A stretch of DNA of 34,574 nucleotides from Lachnospiraceae bacterium (GCA_024698705.1 JAILQX010000049.1:1-34574); one strand, 5' to 3'; shown: positions 1-7,713, counted from the stretch's first letter. Notes: generated by a model not told the origin, from the sequence alone. Program-made: numbers and translations.

Positions 1-1
1 G

Positions 2-448
2 GCATTGATGCAGAAAACACTCTGGGAAAAGAAAAACGGAGAAGATGATTATGATAGAGATGCTATCACAAAGGCTATAAAGTCATTTACAGACAGCTAT
101 AATTCAACTGTAGAAGAAGCAGGAAACTCCAATAACAAAGATGTGCTTCGCAATGCTGTATGGATGACGACCACAACATCTTCTAATGAAAAGCTCTTAA
201 ACAAGGTGGGCATTACAGTTGGAAGTGATAATAAGCTGATACTGGATGAGGAGAAGCTGAAGAGCGCTGATATATCAACACTTAAAACTTTATATACAGG
301 ATACAACTCATTTGCTGAAAAGATAATGTCTAAAGGGAATGCAATATCTATGGCAGCAGCAAAGGCAGGCGGAACATACACAAAAAATGGAGCCTATTCC
401 TCTACACTCTCTCAACTTGTTTCAGGCAAGATAGATACGAAAGAATAG
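2..448 (+). CDS. C-terminal fragment of a FliD-like (flagellar cap-like) surface protein, cut by window edge
   Basis: The frame is open to the left edge, and no ribosome binding site precedes the TTG at 5 or ATG at 8, so the real start lies outside. About 148 residues are visible. The pattern is a helical stretch with TDSYNS, then NKVGITVGSDNKLILDEEKL, then a Ser/Thr/Ala-rich tail with a helical repeat. I associate this pattern with FliD-like or cap-like proteins of Lachnospiraceae, where the GIT-x-D-N-x-L-x-LDE-x-L segment lies near the C-terminus. That assignment is from memory and is not proven. A SigD-like promoter just downstream fits a motility context. It could instead be another secreted coiled-coil protein. 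Confidence 0.5.
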   Translation, partial: ALMQKTLWEKKNGEDDYDRDAITKAIKSFTDSYNSTVEEAGNSNNKDVLRNAVWMTTTTSSNEKLLNKVGITVGSDNKLILDEEKLKSADISTLKTLYTGYNSFAEKIMSKGNAISMAAAKAGGTYTKNGAYSSTLSQLVSGKIDTKE

Positions 449-502
449 AAATATAGTAAGCATATCAAGGATGGAGTATAGGATGATTCTGTATATATCG
501 AG

Positions 503-530
503 TAATAAAATGTATAAAATCGACCGATAA
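503..530 (+). promoter_or_regulatory. Possible SigD/FliA-type (flagellar sigma) promoter
   Basis: TAAT at 503-506, a 16-nt spacer, then ACCGATAA at 523-530. The flagellar sigma consensus is TAAA-N15-GCCGATAA/T, so the -10 matches 7 of 8 and the -35 3 of 4. It lies about 57 nt before the 417-aa gene, whose ribosome binding site follows in the expected place. Confidence 0.4.
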
Positions 531-586
531 TATATAGAGACTAACTATTTGAAAGGGAATTCGCTTAATCTACAAGGAGGTAATTT

Positions 587-1840
587 ATGTCAGTAAATAT
601 TTTTGGAAATATAAACGGTTTCAATTATAGAACCACAGAAATCAATTTGTTTGAGACTGCTCAGCAACAGGGTAATAAACAACCGGTCAAATTGTGCTAT
701 ACTGAAGCAGGAAAAACCTTGCAAGGTATAAAGGTCAATATATCTGAAGAGGGATTAAGAGCCTTACACGGAAGTAAACTACCTGGAAGCACTAATATAA
801 AAGATCAGCAGGAAGAGTTAAAGTTCTATTCTGAGCATCAGCCACTTGAGAGTTTTGAGAACCAGCTATCAAGGAAAATGAGGGAAGGGTTATCGCAACT
901 TAAAGTGGAAAACCCTAATAGAATCACTATGAGTGATAAAGAAAATGCATTAATGAATGGATTCAAGACTATTGCAGATGAAATCTTCGCTGGATATGAA
1001 GCAGGAACCAGAGTAAGATTTGTTGAAGATATAGAATCCGATGATGGATATAGAAAGCTTTCAAAAGAAGATGAACTCTCATTGCTTAAACAGGAATTTG
1101 ATGATCTTGTTGAAAAGTTTTTTGGAGAAGAACACCAAAAAGAAGCAGAGGAAGTAGCTAAAGCCCTGAATAGTTTTCAGCAGATAAAACTTCACATGGG
1201 AAGTACTGATATAAAACAATATGCTCCAGAAAAGATCCCGGCAGATTTTATTGAAAAACTTAGAGATAATTCAAGCCAGTATATATCTAATACTTTTGAT
1301 AATGAAATAACTAAAACGCTCTCAATTACGTCTTCTGGAATTCATCATGGGGATCGTGCTGAGAGAGAAGATATTATTTCAAAGTCGATTGTTCCGCTTG
1401 AAGGTAATTATAAAGTATTTAATCTTACGGATGAGGAAGCATGCATCCTTAAGAGTTTTAGATTGGAAGAATACTTTGATATTCGTAACAGGATGAAAGA
1501 CGAGGACAAGGAGGCATATAATAATCTCTTAAAAGCAGAAAGTGCCGCCGATAACAATCCTGATCCGAGTGAAAAGTTCAAGGTATATGCGAAAGCATAT
1601 AATTGGGCGTATGGAGACATTTTTGATAAGATACATAAAGAGAATCCTGATGTGGATGTTTATGTTAAGTCTTCGGGAACTCCTGAAAATCATAATTATC
1701 AAATGAGAAACAACCGGACTTCTCTTGTAATTTCAACTGATGAGATAAAGCTTCTTCAGTCAAAGAAGGAGCAGGACAAAACAGCTCAAGACGAACTTTG
1801 GAAGAGGATTATTGATAAGATTACAAATTCAGATTTATGA
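587..1840 (+). CDS. Hypothetical 417-aa protein, possibly motility-associated
   Basis: I do not recognise the family. The start is an ATG after a strong AAGGAGG, 6 nt spacing. The protein is soluble-looking, highly charged and largely helical, with no signal peptide and no membrane segment. The N-terminus is MSVNIFGNINGFNYRTTEI. The middle (about residues 95-210) is rich in Glu/Lys and may form coiled coil. The C-terminal third has further charged helices. The gene sits 138 nt after the FliD-like fragment, and a SigD-like promoter lies between them, so co-regulation with flagellar genes is a reasonable inference. A strong hairpin terminator follows directly. Confidence 0.7.
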   Translation: MSVNIFGNINGFNYRTTEINLFETAQQQGNKQPVKLCYTEAGKTLQGIKVNISEEGLRALHGSKLPGSTNIKDQQEELKFYSEHQPLESFENQLSRKMREGLSQLKVENPNRITMSDKENALMNGFKTIADEIFAGYEAGTRVRFVEDIESDDGYRKLSKEDELSLLKQEFDDLVEKFFGEEHQKEAEEVAKALNSFQQIKLHMGSTDIKQYAPEKIPADFIEKLRDNSSQYISNTFDNEITKTLSITSSGIHHGDRAEREDIISKSIVPLEGNYKVFNLTDEEACILKSFRLEEYFDIRNRMKDEDKEAYNNLLKAESAADNNPDPSEKFKVYAKAYNWAYGDIFDKIHKENPDVDVYVKSSGTPENHNYQMRNNRTSLVISTDEIKLLQSKKEQDKTAQDELWKRIIDKITNSDL

Positions 1841-1862
1841 TATTTTGCTAATAAAACAAGCA

Positions 1863-1899
1863 AAAACAGCGGATGAGCAAGGAACTCATCCGCTGTTTT
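1863..1899. terminator. Strong bidirectional Rho-independent terminator between convergent genes
   Basis: A 15-bp perfect stem (1863-1877 with 1885-1899) and 7-nt loop. A and T runs sit at both stem ends, so it can work on both strands. It lies between the end of the 417-aa gene (plus) and the end of the 101-aa gene (minus). Confidence 0.9.
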
Positions 1900-1901
1900 G
1901 A

Positions 1902-2207
1902 TTAAGGTTCTGTCCATGTGATTTCTTTTTCAACTTCGTAAAAAGTTTTACCATCCCATAGTGTCGCATCGAGAAAAGCTTTTACGCATTCAGATGAATC
2001 AACTGATGAATACTCCCATATATATTTGAAAGCTTTCAAATCATCCAAATCAACAGCGATTCCCTCATAATCGTAATCAAGGACAAGATGGTGAATACCA
2101 TTCTTACACCATCCTTGAATAAAATACTTTATACCCTTGAAGACAAAATACATTTCAGAACCATAATAAAGATTGTCAACAAATTCATTTACATTTCCGT
2201 CTATCAT
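1902..2207 (-). CDS. Small hypothetical acidic protein (101 aa), possible orphan immunity protein
   Basis: ATG start with AGGGGG about 8 nt upstream on the minus strand. The protein is small, acidic, soluble and Trp/Tyr-rich, without a signal peptide. The pattern F-V-D-N-L-Y-Y-G-S-E-x-x-F-V-F-K-G-I-K-Y at residues 9-28, with a C-terminal D-G-K-x-F-x-E-V-E-x-E-I-x-W, resembles small orphan immunity-like proteins common in Firmicutes. I cannot name a family. The 214-nt gap to the next minus-strand gene holds only short, unsupported frames, one of which would encode a basic stretch overlapping this start; it could be debris of a lost partner. The gene shares its terminator with the convergent gene. 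Confidence 0.6.
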   Translation of the reverse strand: MIDGNVNEFVDNLYYGSEMYFVFKGIKYFIQGWCKNGIHHLVLDYDYEGIAVDLDDLKAFKYIWEYSSVDSSECVKAFLDATLWDGKTFYEVEKEITWTEP

Positions 2208-2421
2208 ATTCTGACCCCCTAAAAAATTTTTTGTAGAGTTTTCTCATGGCTTTAGGCATTTTTATTGCATCCGAACGAGCAAAGTTTCTATTGTAAGTAT
2301 GATAGTGTAATATAGGATATCTATAGATATAAGCCAGTTCAAGTACCATTCTTTTCTATGAGGACCTTTACAACCTCAATGAAATCGATAATATCAAGAT
2401 GCGAATTCATTATCTGTGAAT

Positions 2422-3588
2422 TTATAATTCATAAGTTCTGTAAAGTTGTAATAATGCATAATAATACATATCCTCCAATGTTTGAATCAAATTGCTATGT
2501 ATATAAATGTTTTCCCATTTTTCATCTTCATAGATACTTTTATTCATTATTTGATAGCAACTAGTTATGATAAACAAGCATATCCAATATGATAATTCAT
2601 GCTCTGGACAGTTTCCTAAATTCATTTTATCCCATAAATAATCCATAGGCGGATCATATATTATTTCTTCTCCAGTCTTCTGGTAGTACAAATAGTCTTC
2701 TATATATGAACTTATGGTACATTTTTTATTTTTTAAAAATCCCGCAGTCATTCCCCTTAAATAAATCCGATCAAAAATACACGGGTTAAATTCGTTTACT
2801 TGTATTTGAGAATACCTGTTATACGCATAATGGAAATATTTTGCTCCTTCATAAAGAAAAGAACGTGATGTCAAACCCAACTCGATGACCTGCTTCTCAT
2901 ATGCAGCTATTGCTTTTTCTATCCATTTTTCAGAGAAAATTAGAGTTGGAACATCCTTCATTTCTAATACTTTTTTCTTAACTTCTGATGATAAGAGAAT
3001 ATAATCTGAATACATTTGCCTAATATTTTTATGTAGCGGGTCAATGAAAAAAGCTATTTGGCATAGAGGCAATAGACTTATTTCATTTTCATACATCATG
3101 CAAAACTTTTGAGCCTCTAAGAATATAGCTTCGTTTTCAATAGGATCTTTCTCTGAGATTGATTTCTTTTTTGTGTGATTTTGTTGCGTGGCTGCTTTAT
3201 TTTGAGATTTAGAGGAGGCTTCTGATGCCTCGATAATAATGCTTTTAAAGAGATCAGCCATTTTTTCACCAACATTCATGACAGTCAAATCATTACATTC
3301 TGATGAGAAGGCTTGTACTATTTGTTCGCGGGCTTCATCAGACAAATCATCAATGTATGTCATAAAACATGCTGGTTCGATATTTTTTCGGATTTTCTTT
3401 GCAAATTGTTTGATTGAGCGTTCTCCGGAGTAGTAAGACCTATATGTAGAAAAGACAGTATTTTCTATAATGTTTTCTTCGTTATCAGTTTGGGTAATCT
3501 TTCTAAACAACTCTTGGGTAAATTCATCTGTATTCATATCACCGCTGACTATGGGATATAGGTGTCTAGCAAATTCACAAAATAACAT
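2422..3588 (-). CDS. Hypothetical 388-aa protein with conserved Firmicute-type N-terminal domain
   Basis: The frame extends to a GTG at 3621, but the ATG at 3588 is the likely start: AAAAGGAG sits 8 nt upstream of it, and the GTG has no ribosome binding site. The N-terminal ~125 residues (F-C-E-F-A-R-H-L-Y-P-I-V-x-G near the start, later N-V-G-E-K-M-A-D-L-F) look like a domain I have seen heading many unannotated Firmicute proteins. A Lys/Gln-rich linker with many Ser and Asn follows (about residues 125-155), then a C-terminal domain rich in Tyr, Trp and Cys. No catalytic motif, membrane span or signal peptide is evident. The two-domain build (shared head, variable tail) is typical of effector-type proteins, but the function is unknown. 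Confidence 0.7.
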   Translation of the reverse strand: MLFCEFARHLYPIVSGDMNTDEFTQELFRKITQTDNEENIIENTVFSTYRSYYSGERSIKQFAKKIRKNIEPACFMTYIDDLSDEAREQIVQAFSSECNDLTVMNVGEKMADLFKSIIIEASEASSKSQNKAATQQNHTKKKSISEKDPIENEAIFLEAQKFCMMYENEISLLPLCQIAFFIDPLHKNIRQMYSDYILLSSEVKKKVLEMKDVPTLIFSEKWIEKAIAAYEKQVIELGLTSRSFLYEGAKYFHYAYNRYSQIQVNEFNPCIFDRIYLRGMTAGFLKNKKCTISSYIEDYLYYQKTGEEIIYDPPMDYLWDKMNLGNCPEHELSYWICLFIITSCYQIMNKSIYEDEKWENIYIHSNLIQTLEDMYYYALLQLYRTYEL

Positions 3589-3690
3589 GTCGCATTCTCC
3601 TTTTGAGACATATTGAGACACATCGTGACGATACGCGACAAGGGGAACTATCCGCTTACTGCATAATTAACATGATGATCATCGTCATAT

Positions 3691-3738
3691 GTTTGGTCGA
3701 CAGCAATGCTAATTAAAGATGCATTCTATCTACCAAAC
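3691..3738. other. Widely spaced inverted repeat upstream of the first DUF4417 gene
   Basis: GTTTGGT at 3691-3697 is matched by ACCAAAC at 3732-3738, 41 nt before the DUF4417 start. It could be an operator pair or a weak RNA hairpin. No clear -35/-10 pair was found in the 3589-3778 gap. Confidence 0.2.
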
Positions 3739-3778
3739 ATTATATACATATAGTTTTATACAGTAAAAGGAGAAAAAT

Positions 3779-4456
3779 ATGAAAAAGCGAAAAGCAAATT
3801 TAGACGACGGTTGTAATCCAGAGCTGGTACGAGGAGCAGATTTTGATGGAATATTGGAAATACCGATAATACACGCCCCACCCAATATATGTATACCAGA
3901 TGGGATAACACCATTTACGTTACGAGATCGAGCAGTTGGTAGTAATGAAGCTATAGGACATTTTGAAAAGGATCCTACATTTGCAGAAATTTTGATAAAT
4001 CCAGATGCTTATATTGAAGATTTATCAAGGTTTGAATATATAATACCGATAGATGCATCTTTATATCGAGATGCTCCTTTAGCTGTTCAGGTTACTAATT
4101 TGTATCGTAGTCGAGCAATAGGTAGTTATTATCAACGAAATGGATTAAATGTTATACCTTTAATAAGATGGGGGAATGAATATACTTATACGACGAAATA
4201 CTTTCCAGAAAAAATAGCCTTTCTTGGAGTAGAGAAGAATAGTATTATTATAATAAGCACATATGGATGTCTAAAATCAAACGAAGACAAATATCACTTC
4301 TTAGCAGGATTGGATGAGATGATGATTACGCTAGAACCACAAGTAGTTCTTGTTTATGGTTCTATGCCGGATTCTGTTTTTGGTAGTTACTTCCGTGATT
4401 GCAAATTTGTACATTATCCTGATTGGATAAGTCGTATGCATGGAGGTGATAACTGA
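3779..4456 (+). CDS. DUF4417 protein, first gene of toxin/immunity-like trio 1
   Basis: 225 aa; ATG after AAAAGGAG. The sequence matches my memory of the DUF4417 family, seen in Firmicutes and their phages and without known function. Diagnostic stretches are the I-D-x-S-L-Y-R-D-A-P segment (residues 91-100), Y-R-S-R-A-I-G (109-115), V-I-P-L-I-R-W-G (125-132), I-S-T-Y-G-C (159-164) and V-L-V-Y-G (190-194). The alternation of short hydrophobic strands and helices suggests an alpha/beta fold. There is no signal peptide or membrane span. Its TGA overlaps the ATG of the next gene (TGATG), so translation is probably coupled. A second DUF4417 gene at 7714 has the same arrangement. Confidence 0.85.
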   Translation: MKKRKANLDDGCNPELVRGADFDGILEIPIIHAPPNICIPDGITPFTLRDRAVGSNEAIGHFEKDPTFAEILINPDAYIEDLSRFEYIIPIDASLYRDAPLAVQVTNLYRSRAIGSYYQRNGLNVIPLIRWGNEYTYTTKYFPEKIAFLGVEKNSIIIISTYGCLKSNEDKYHFLAGLDEMMITLEPQVVLVYGSMPDSVFGSYFRDCKFVHYPDWISRMHGGDN

Positions 4457-4941
4457 TGGGAAGTGGAGTAAGCGGTTTATACATTGGAACTCATGGTAGT
4501 CATTTTTCAGTTGGCTCTCTTAATTATATGAGAAATGACGATGAATTTCTCAATAGCATTCAAAAAAGAAAAGATGTAGATCCAAATGGATATTTAGATA
4601 TCGTTGCTCACGGAGACGTAAAACGTATATCTGTAGTGTATAAGGGAAAAGAAATAGAATTATCTAATAAGGCTTTTGTAAGGTTTCTAAAAGAAACAGG
4701 TAAGTTCTCTCCAAAACAGAAGATTAGACTACTATCTTGTAATACTGGATTGATACCACATAGTTTTGCTCAAGGACTGGCAGATAGACTGCATGTTGAA
4801 GTTTTAGCACCGAAAGGGTATGTAGCAGTAGATAGATCTGGAAAATATGCAGTATACAAAGGGCGTTATGAGAAAGGTGTTTTAAATTTATATGAAAAAA
4901 CGGGGTTCAAGAGCTTTTATCCCCAGGGAGGAAAACAATAA
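4456..4941 (+). CDS. Stand-alone toxin-like module with His/Cys caspase-like motifs
   Basis: 161 aa; GGAGGTG lies about 8 nt before the ATG, which overlaps the upstream stop. The N-terminus (G-S-G-V-S-G-L-Y-I-G-T-H-G) is a glycine-rich linker like those joining polymorphic toxins to their C-terminal modules, here with no delivery domain attached. The body has a hydrophobic strand ending in A-H-G-D (H52) and another ending in L-L-S-C-N-T-G (C95), followed by F-A-Q-G-L-A-D-R-L. A strand-His-Gly and strand-Cys-x-x-Gly pair is the hallmark of clan CD (caspase/CHAT/C80-like) peptidases, so protease activity is possible. Similar L-L-S-C-N-T-G modules end many polymorphic toxins. The peptidase call is inference. 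There is no signal peptide. Confidence 0.65.
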   Translation: MGSGVSGLYIGTHGSHFSVGSLNYMRNDDEFLNSIQKRKDVDPNGYLDIVAHGDVKRISVVYKGKEIELSNKAFVRFLKETGKFSPKQKIRLLSCNTGLIPHSFAQGLADRLHVEVLAPKGYVAVDRSGKYAVYKGRYEKGVLNLYEKTGFKSFYPQGGKQ

Positions 4942-5291
4942 TGACATGTGATAAATGCAAAAAGGAAATGGTATATTTTCATGAAGGTCATACTTGTGGC
5001 TGGAGGTGTGATGAATGTAATAATTCCGTAGTAACAACTTATATAGACCCAATAAGAGATGATGATAATATTTATACGATAAAAATCATGGCTACTAGTG
5101 ATACAAAAGCAAATAACGTCAAATGCGTGGCCAAAGCATGTAATTGTTCTTTTGTTGAAGCGAAGATTATTCTTACTTCAGGTAAAGAAATAGGCGGATT
5201 AGATGCCGTTTCAACACGCGACATATTAAGGCTACTAAAACCATCAACAATAGATTATTCAGTATCACCAGAGTTTAGCTATGACATTTGA
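4941..5291 (+). CDS. Zinc-ribbon protein, candidate immunity partner of the 161-aa protein
   Basis: 116 aa; the ATG overlaps the upstream stop (TAATG) and GGGAGG lies upstream. An N-terminal zinc ribbon is visible: C3-x2-C6, then C23-x2-C26, with C19 and H14/H18 between. The rest contains a ribosomal-L7/L12-C-like helix pattern (about residues 57-100: A-K-A-C-N-C-S-F-V-E-A-K-I-I-L). That arrangement suggests a small binding protein rather than an enzyme. Position immediately after a toxin-like gene, small size and coupling all suggest immunity, but nothing in the sequence proves it. A hairpin follows 15 nt downstream. Confidence 0.65.
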   Translation: MTCDKCKKEMVYFHEGHTCGWRCDECNNSVVTTYIDPIRDDDNIYTIKIMATSDTKANNVKCVAKACNCSFVEAKIILTSGKEIGGLDAVSTRDILRLLKPSTIDYSVSPEFSYDI

Positions 5292-5305
5292 AAAAAGATG
5301 CAAAT

Positions 5306-5331
5306 ATTGAGTAATAATATTATTCAATTTA
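5306..5331 (+). terminator. Hairpin after trio 1
   Basis: ATTGAGTAAT and ATTATTCAAT form a 10-bp stem with one G-U pair and a 3-nt loop, followed by a short T-rich stretch. It is AT-rich, so strength is uncertain. Confidence 0.4.
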
Positions 5332-5429
5332 TATGCGCAGAAAAAGAAATGTGAGGTACAAATCGAGGTACAAAAGAAACGGGAATGCCCGTAAACGTTG
5401 ATTTTGCTGGGTTTCTAACATCTCCAAAA

Positions 5430-5464
5430 CTTCAAATCCGGCTCACGCCTCTTATGAGAGACTC
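5430..5464 (+). repeat. 35-bp direct repeat, copy 1 (candidate attachment site)
   Basis: This 35-bp sequence recurs exactly at 9458-9492. It starts CTTCAAATCCGGCTCACGCC. TTCAAAT followed by CCGGC and TCACGCC reads like the T-loop, T-stem 3' side and acceptor 3' side of a tRNA, the usual target of tyrosine recombinases. Its 3' end merges into a hairpin terminator at both copies. The truncated recombinase lies about 100 nt to the right. Confidence 0.7.
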
Positions 5465-5488
5465 AAATCTACTAGGTTTGAGTCTTTT
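5459..5488 (+). terminator. Rho-independent terminator joined to repeat copy 1
   Basis: AGACTCAAA (5459-5467) pairs perfectly with TTTGAGTCT (5477-5485), with a 9-nt loop and a T run. The copy at 9487-9518 differs in bases but still pairs through G-U, showing that the structure is conserved. Confidence 0.8.
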
Positions 5489-5560
5489 ACTTTGTCAAAA
5501 TTTGGGTCCAAAATGGGATTTTTCTGGGTCCAACTCAATTTGGTCACATAAACATACTCA

Positions 5561-6166
5561 TTATGCCAGTAATGGACCGGCATATACTCTGCTGCTATTA
5601 AGCTTATCAGAGTATTTCTTTGTCATAGCAAGAGTACTATGCCCAAGTAGATTTGCCGTGGCATAGATATCACATGTTTCATTCATCATAGCCATAGCCC
5701 CATAGAATCTGATCTGGTGCGGTGAGTAATACTTGATATCGGTCTTTTTACACATATGCATCAGTGCTCTTTGAACTGACTGCATTGATACGCAAATGTT
5801 ATTATCTTTCTTATCGGATTCTGTGACATAGTGAATATCTTTTGGAAATATATATTCATCAGACCAGGAGATTTCTTTTCCGATATCATAGATCCTCTTG
5901 AGGCGAGGAGTGATTGCTATATTCCTCATACCTCTGGATGAATCTTTCTTTACTCTGTTTTCTCGTGTACTGCCACAAGCCATACCGCATATTCTTACAT
6001 AAGGTTGTGGTACATCAAAGTGAAAATCACAAAATCTTAATGCTCTTATCTCACTGTTTCTTGCCAATGTTTCAAATATTGCTCCAACTGCCAGTTGAGG
6101 TATTGTTGGATGTTCCAATGAATCAAAATACTCAACGATTATAGTATTGTCTACATCTAATCTGCT
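5561..6166 (-). pseudogene. Truncated tyrosine recombinase (integrase), catalytic domain only
   Basis: The frame is open from 6166, with a TTG at 6118 as its only plausible start and no ribosome binding site. The encoded stretch covers the catalytic domain. Counting from the TTG, the residues are R20 (A-R-N-S-E), K57/K58 in the beta-hairpin, H134-x-x-R137, G-H160, and nucleophile Y169 (T-K-K-Y-S). All expected catalytic positions are present, but the core-binding and arm-binding N-terminal domains (about 150-200 residues in the family) are missing. No matching N-terminal sequence is found upstream in other frames. It is probably a remnant of the element that inserted here. It lies next to direct-repeat copy 1, where an integrase would be expected. 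Confidence 0.75.
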
Positions 6167-6209
6167 TTATAAGTTTTCTGAACCAATAACGATCATCTGT
6201 GATAATAAA

Positions 6210-6261
6210 AAAATTGCAGAATATGCGAAAATACGTATATTCTGCAATTTTATTTTTTTTT
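6210..6261. terminator. Long bidirectional hairpin between recombinase remnant and Fic gene
   Basis: An 18-bp stem (6210-6227 with 6234-6251), one G-U pair and a 6-nt loop. An A run on the left and T run on the right make it a good terminator on either strand. No plus-strand gene precedes it, so it may be left over from a lost gene. The remaining AT-rich stretch to 6410 holds a TTGACA at 6314 without a convincing -10. Confidence 0.75.
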
Positions 6262-6410
6262 AACAAATAAAAAATAAAAAATTCGTAATATAGAAAACTA
6301 TTAAAAGCATTTCTTGACAAATATCATTATAAAATAAAAATAAGAATCAAAATACTTGAAAAGTGATTCGTAAAGAGCTATAATGAGCTCATGATGGAGG
6401 GTGTGATTAT

Positions 6411-7499
6411 ATGAATGAGTCTTATAAAGCAAGCAAATTACCGTTAGCAAGTGGTGTTGTTGATTATAGTCATTTTATTGAAGAACTAATTGATGCCACA
6501 GCAAAATTGGAAGTTTATAAAGAAAAGATTCATGATAGTAAGCTAGGAAGCGAATGGTTTATGCCAACTTTGCAACAAAAAGAAGCCCTTGCTTCATCAG
6601 CCTTAGAAGGAACACAAGCAACTCTTGATGGAGTATTGACTTATCAGACTGGGGAAAAAACGGATGACCAAAATATGAATGAAGTTCTTAATTATCATAC
6701 CGCTACAAATCGTGGATATAATATCTTGGCACGAGAGAGTTTTAGTGATGCTTTTTTTGCTGAAATGCATAGTGCCCTTATGGTTGGAAATGTAAGGAAG
6801 CCAGAATTAATAGGAAAGTATAGAACTCAACAGAATTATATTGGTAAGAATGATGTATCTCATACAATTACTTTTATCCCACCTGCACCAGAAGATGTCC
6901 CGGAATTAATGAATAATCTTATAGAATACATGAACAAACCAAATGATTCTTATAGGCCGCTTGTGAGAACAGCAATAATACATGCACAGTTTGAGACTAT
7001 TCATCCGTTTATGGACGGTAATGGACGAGTGGGTAGAATGTTAATTCCTATGTATTTATACAGCAAAAAACAGATAGACTTACCATGCTTTTTTATAAGT
7101 GAAGCTCTTGAACACGATAAGCACAAGTATTATACGCTTCTTAATAATATTAGGTTAAATAATGATTGGAATGAATGGATAAAGTTTTTCTTGGATACAG
7201 TTGCAAAACAATGTGATAAGTATATTAGGATAATTTCGGAAATCAATAGATTATATGAAGCGCATTTGGATCTTGCATGTAAAAAGTCTAATTCTCCCAA
7301 TATAGTACAAGTTGTGACAGCACTATATAAACGTCCTGTTACTACCGTAAAACAATTGTCGGAAATGCTTTCATTGCCTATACCTACGCTGAACAGGTTC
7401 TTGAATATTCTTGTGGAGAATAAGATTTTGTTTACAAATGGAAAGCAGAGGAACAGAACATTTTATTACTATGATTTGCTTGGAATAATAAGAAATTAG
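6411..7499 (+). CDS. Fic/DOC family protein (class II, autoinhibited), probable AMP transferase
   Basis: 362 aa; ATG after GGAGGG. The Fic core motif H-P-F-M-D-G-N-G-R-V-G-R is complete at 198-209; the histidine is the catalytic base and the GNGR loop binds phosphates. The N-terminal inhibitory helix motif S-x-x-x-E-G is at 62-67 (E66), the layout of class II self-inhibited Fic proteins. The C-terminal region (about 290-360) looks like a winged helix-turn-helix, common in this subgroup. Expected chemistry is transfer of AMP from ATP to a Ser/Thr/Tyr of a target protein; the target is unknown. It sits alone between the recombinase remnant and toxin trio 2, inside the direct repeats, so it appears to be accessory cargo. 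Confidence 0.9.
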   Translation: MNESYKASKLPLASGVVDYSHFIEELIDATAKLEVYKEKIHDSKLGSEWFMPTLQQKEALASSALEGTQATLDGVLTYQTGEKTDDQNMNEVLNYHTATNRGYNILARESFSDAFFAEMHSALMVGNVRKPELIGKYRTQQNYIGKNDVSHTITFIPPAPEDVPELMNNLIEYMNKPNDSYRPLVRTAIIHAQFETIHPFMDGNGRVGRMLIPMYLYSKKQIDLPCFFISEALEHDKHKYYTLLNNIRLNNDWNEWIKFFLDTVAKQCDKYIRIISEINRLYEAHLDLACKKSNSPNIVQVVTALYKRPVTTVKQLSEMLSLPIPTLNRFLNILVENKILFTNGKQRNRTFYYYDLLGIIRN

Positions 7500-7587
7500 C
7501 CGAATTCAATTATAAGCAAATCCCTGGTGCTTTATTAACATGATTAAGACAAAGGAAAGAAGGTGGTTCCAATGAACATATAATAAC

Positions 7588-7618
7588 CATTTAGGATTGC
7601 TACCAACAATTCTAAATG
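7588..7618 (+). terminator. Hairpin with loop CTACCAA (copy 1 of a repeated intergenic block)
   Basis: A 12-bp stem (CATTTAGGATTG with CAATTCTAAATG, one G-U) around loop CTACCAA. The hairpin after trio 2 (9214-9248) has a different stem but the same 7-nt loop. No gene ends directly before this copy, so it may mark the 3' end of a deleted cassette. Confidence 0.55.
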
Positions 7619-7645
7619 AGATTTATATACAACTAATAAATCAGA

Positions 7646-7671
7646 GGATACAATAGTTCTTCAAACAAGTA
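7646..7671 (+). repeat. 26-bp imperfect direct repeat, copy 1
   Basis: Begins GGATACAATA and ends CTTCAAACAAGTA; 24 of 26 bases match 9255-9280. In both places it follows a hairpin with loop CTACCAA. It lies 42 nt before the second DUF4417 gene. Confidence 0.65.
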
Positions 7672-7713
7672 TAGACAAATGTGTCCTCGTAATTAATTAA
7701 ATAGGAGGACAAT

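Noticed and set aside
2204-2421. Short minus-strand frames between the 388-aa and 101-aa genes, considered as a small toxin coupled to the 101-aa protein
   Set aside because: The best one overlaps the 101-aa start out of frame by several codons, has no good ribosome binding site and no recognised motif.
5430-5464. Complete tRNA gene
   Set aside because: Only the 3' part of a possible tRNA is present; no matching 5' acceptor strand, D-arm or anticodon arm precedes either copy.
5385-5666. Plus-strand frame of 93 codons across direct-repeat copy 1
   Set aside because: Runs through the repeat, the terminator and the recombinase tail; chance frame.
6132-6320. Minus-strand frame of 62 codons, considered as the missing recombinase N-terminus
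   Set aside because: No resemblance to a core-binding domain; it crosses the long hairpin at 6210-6261.
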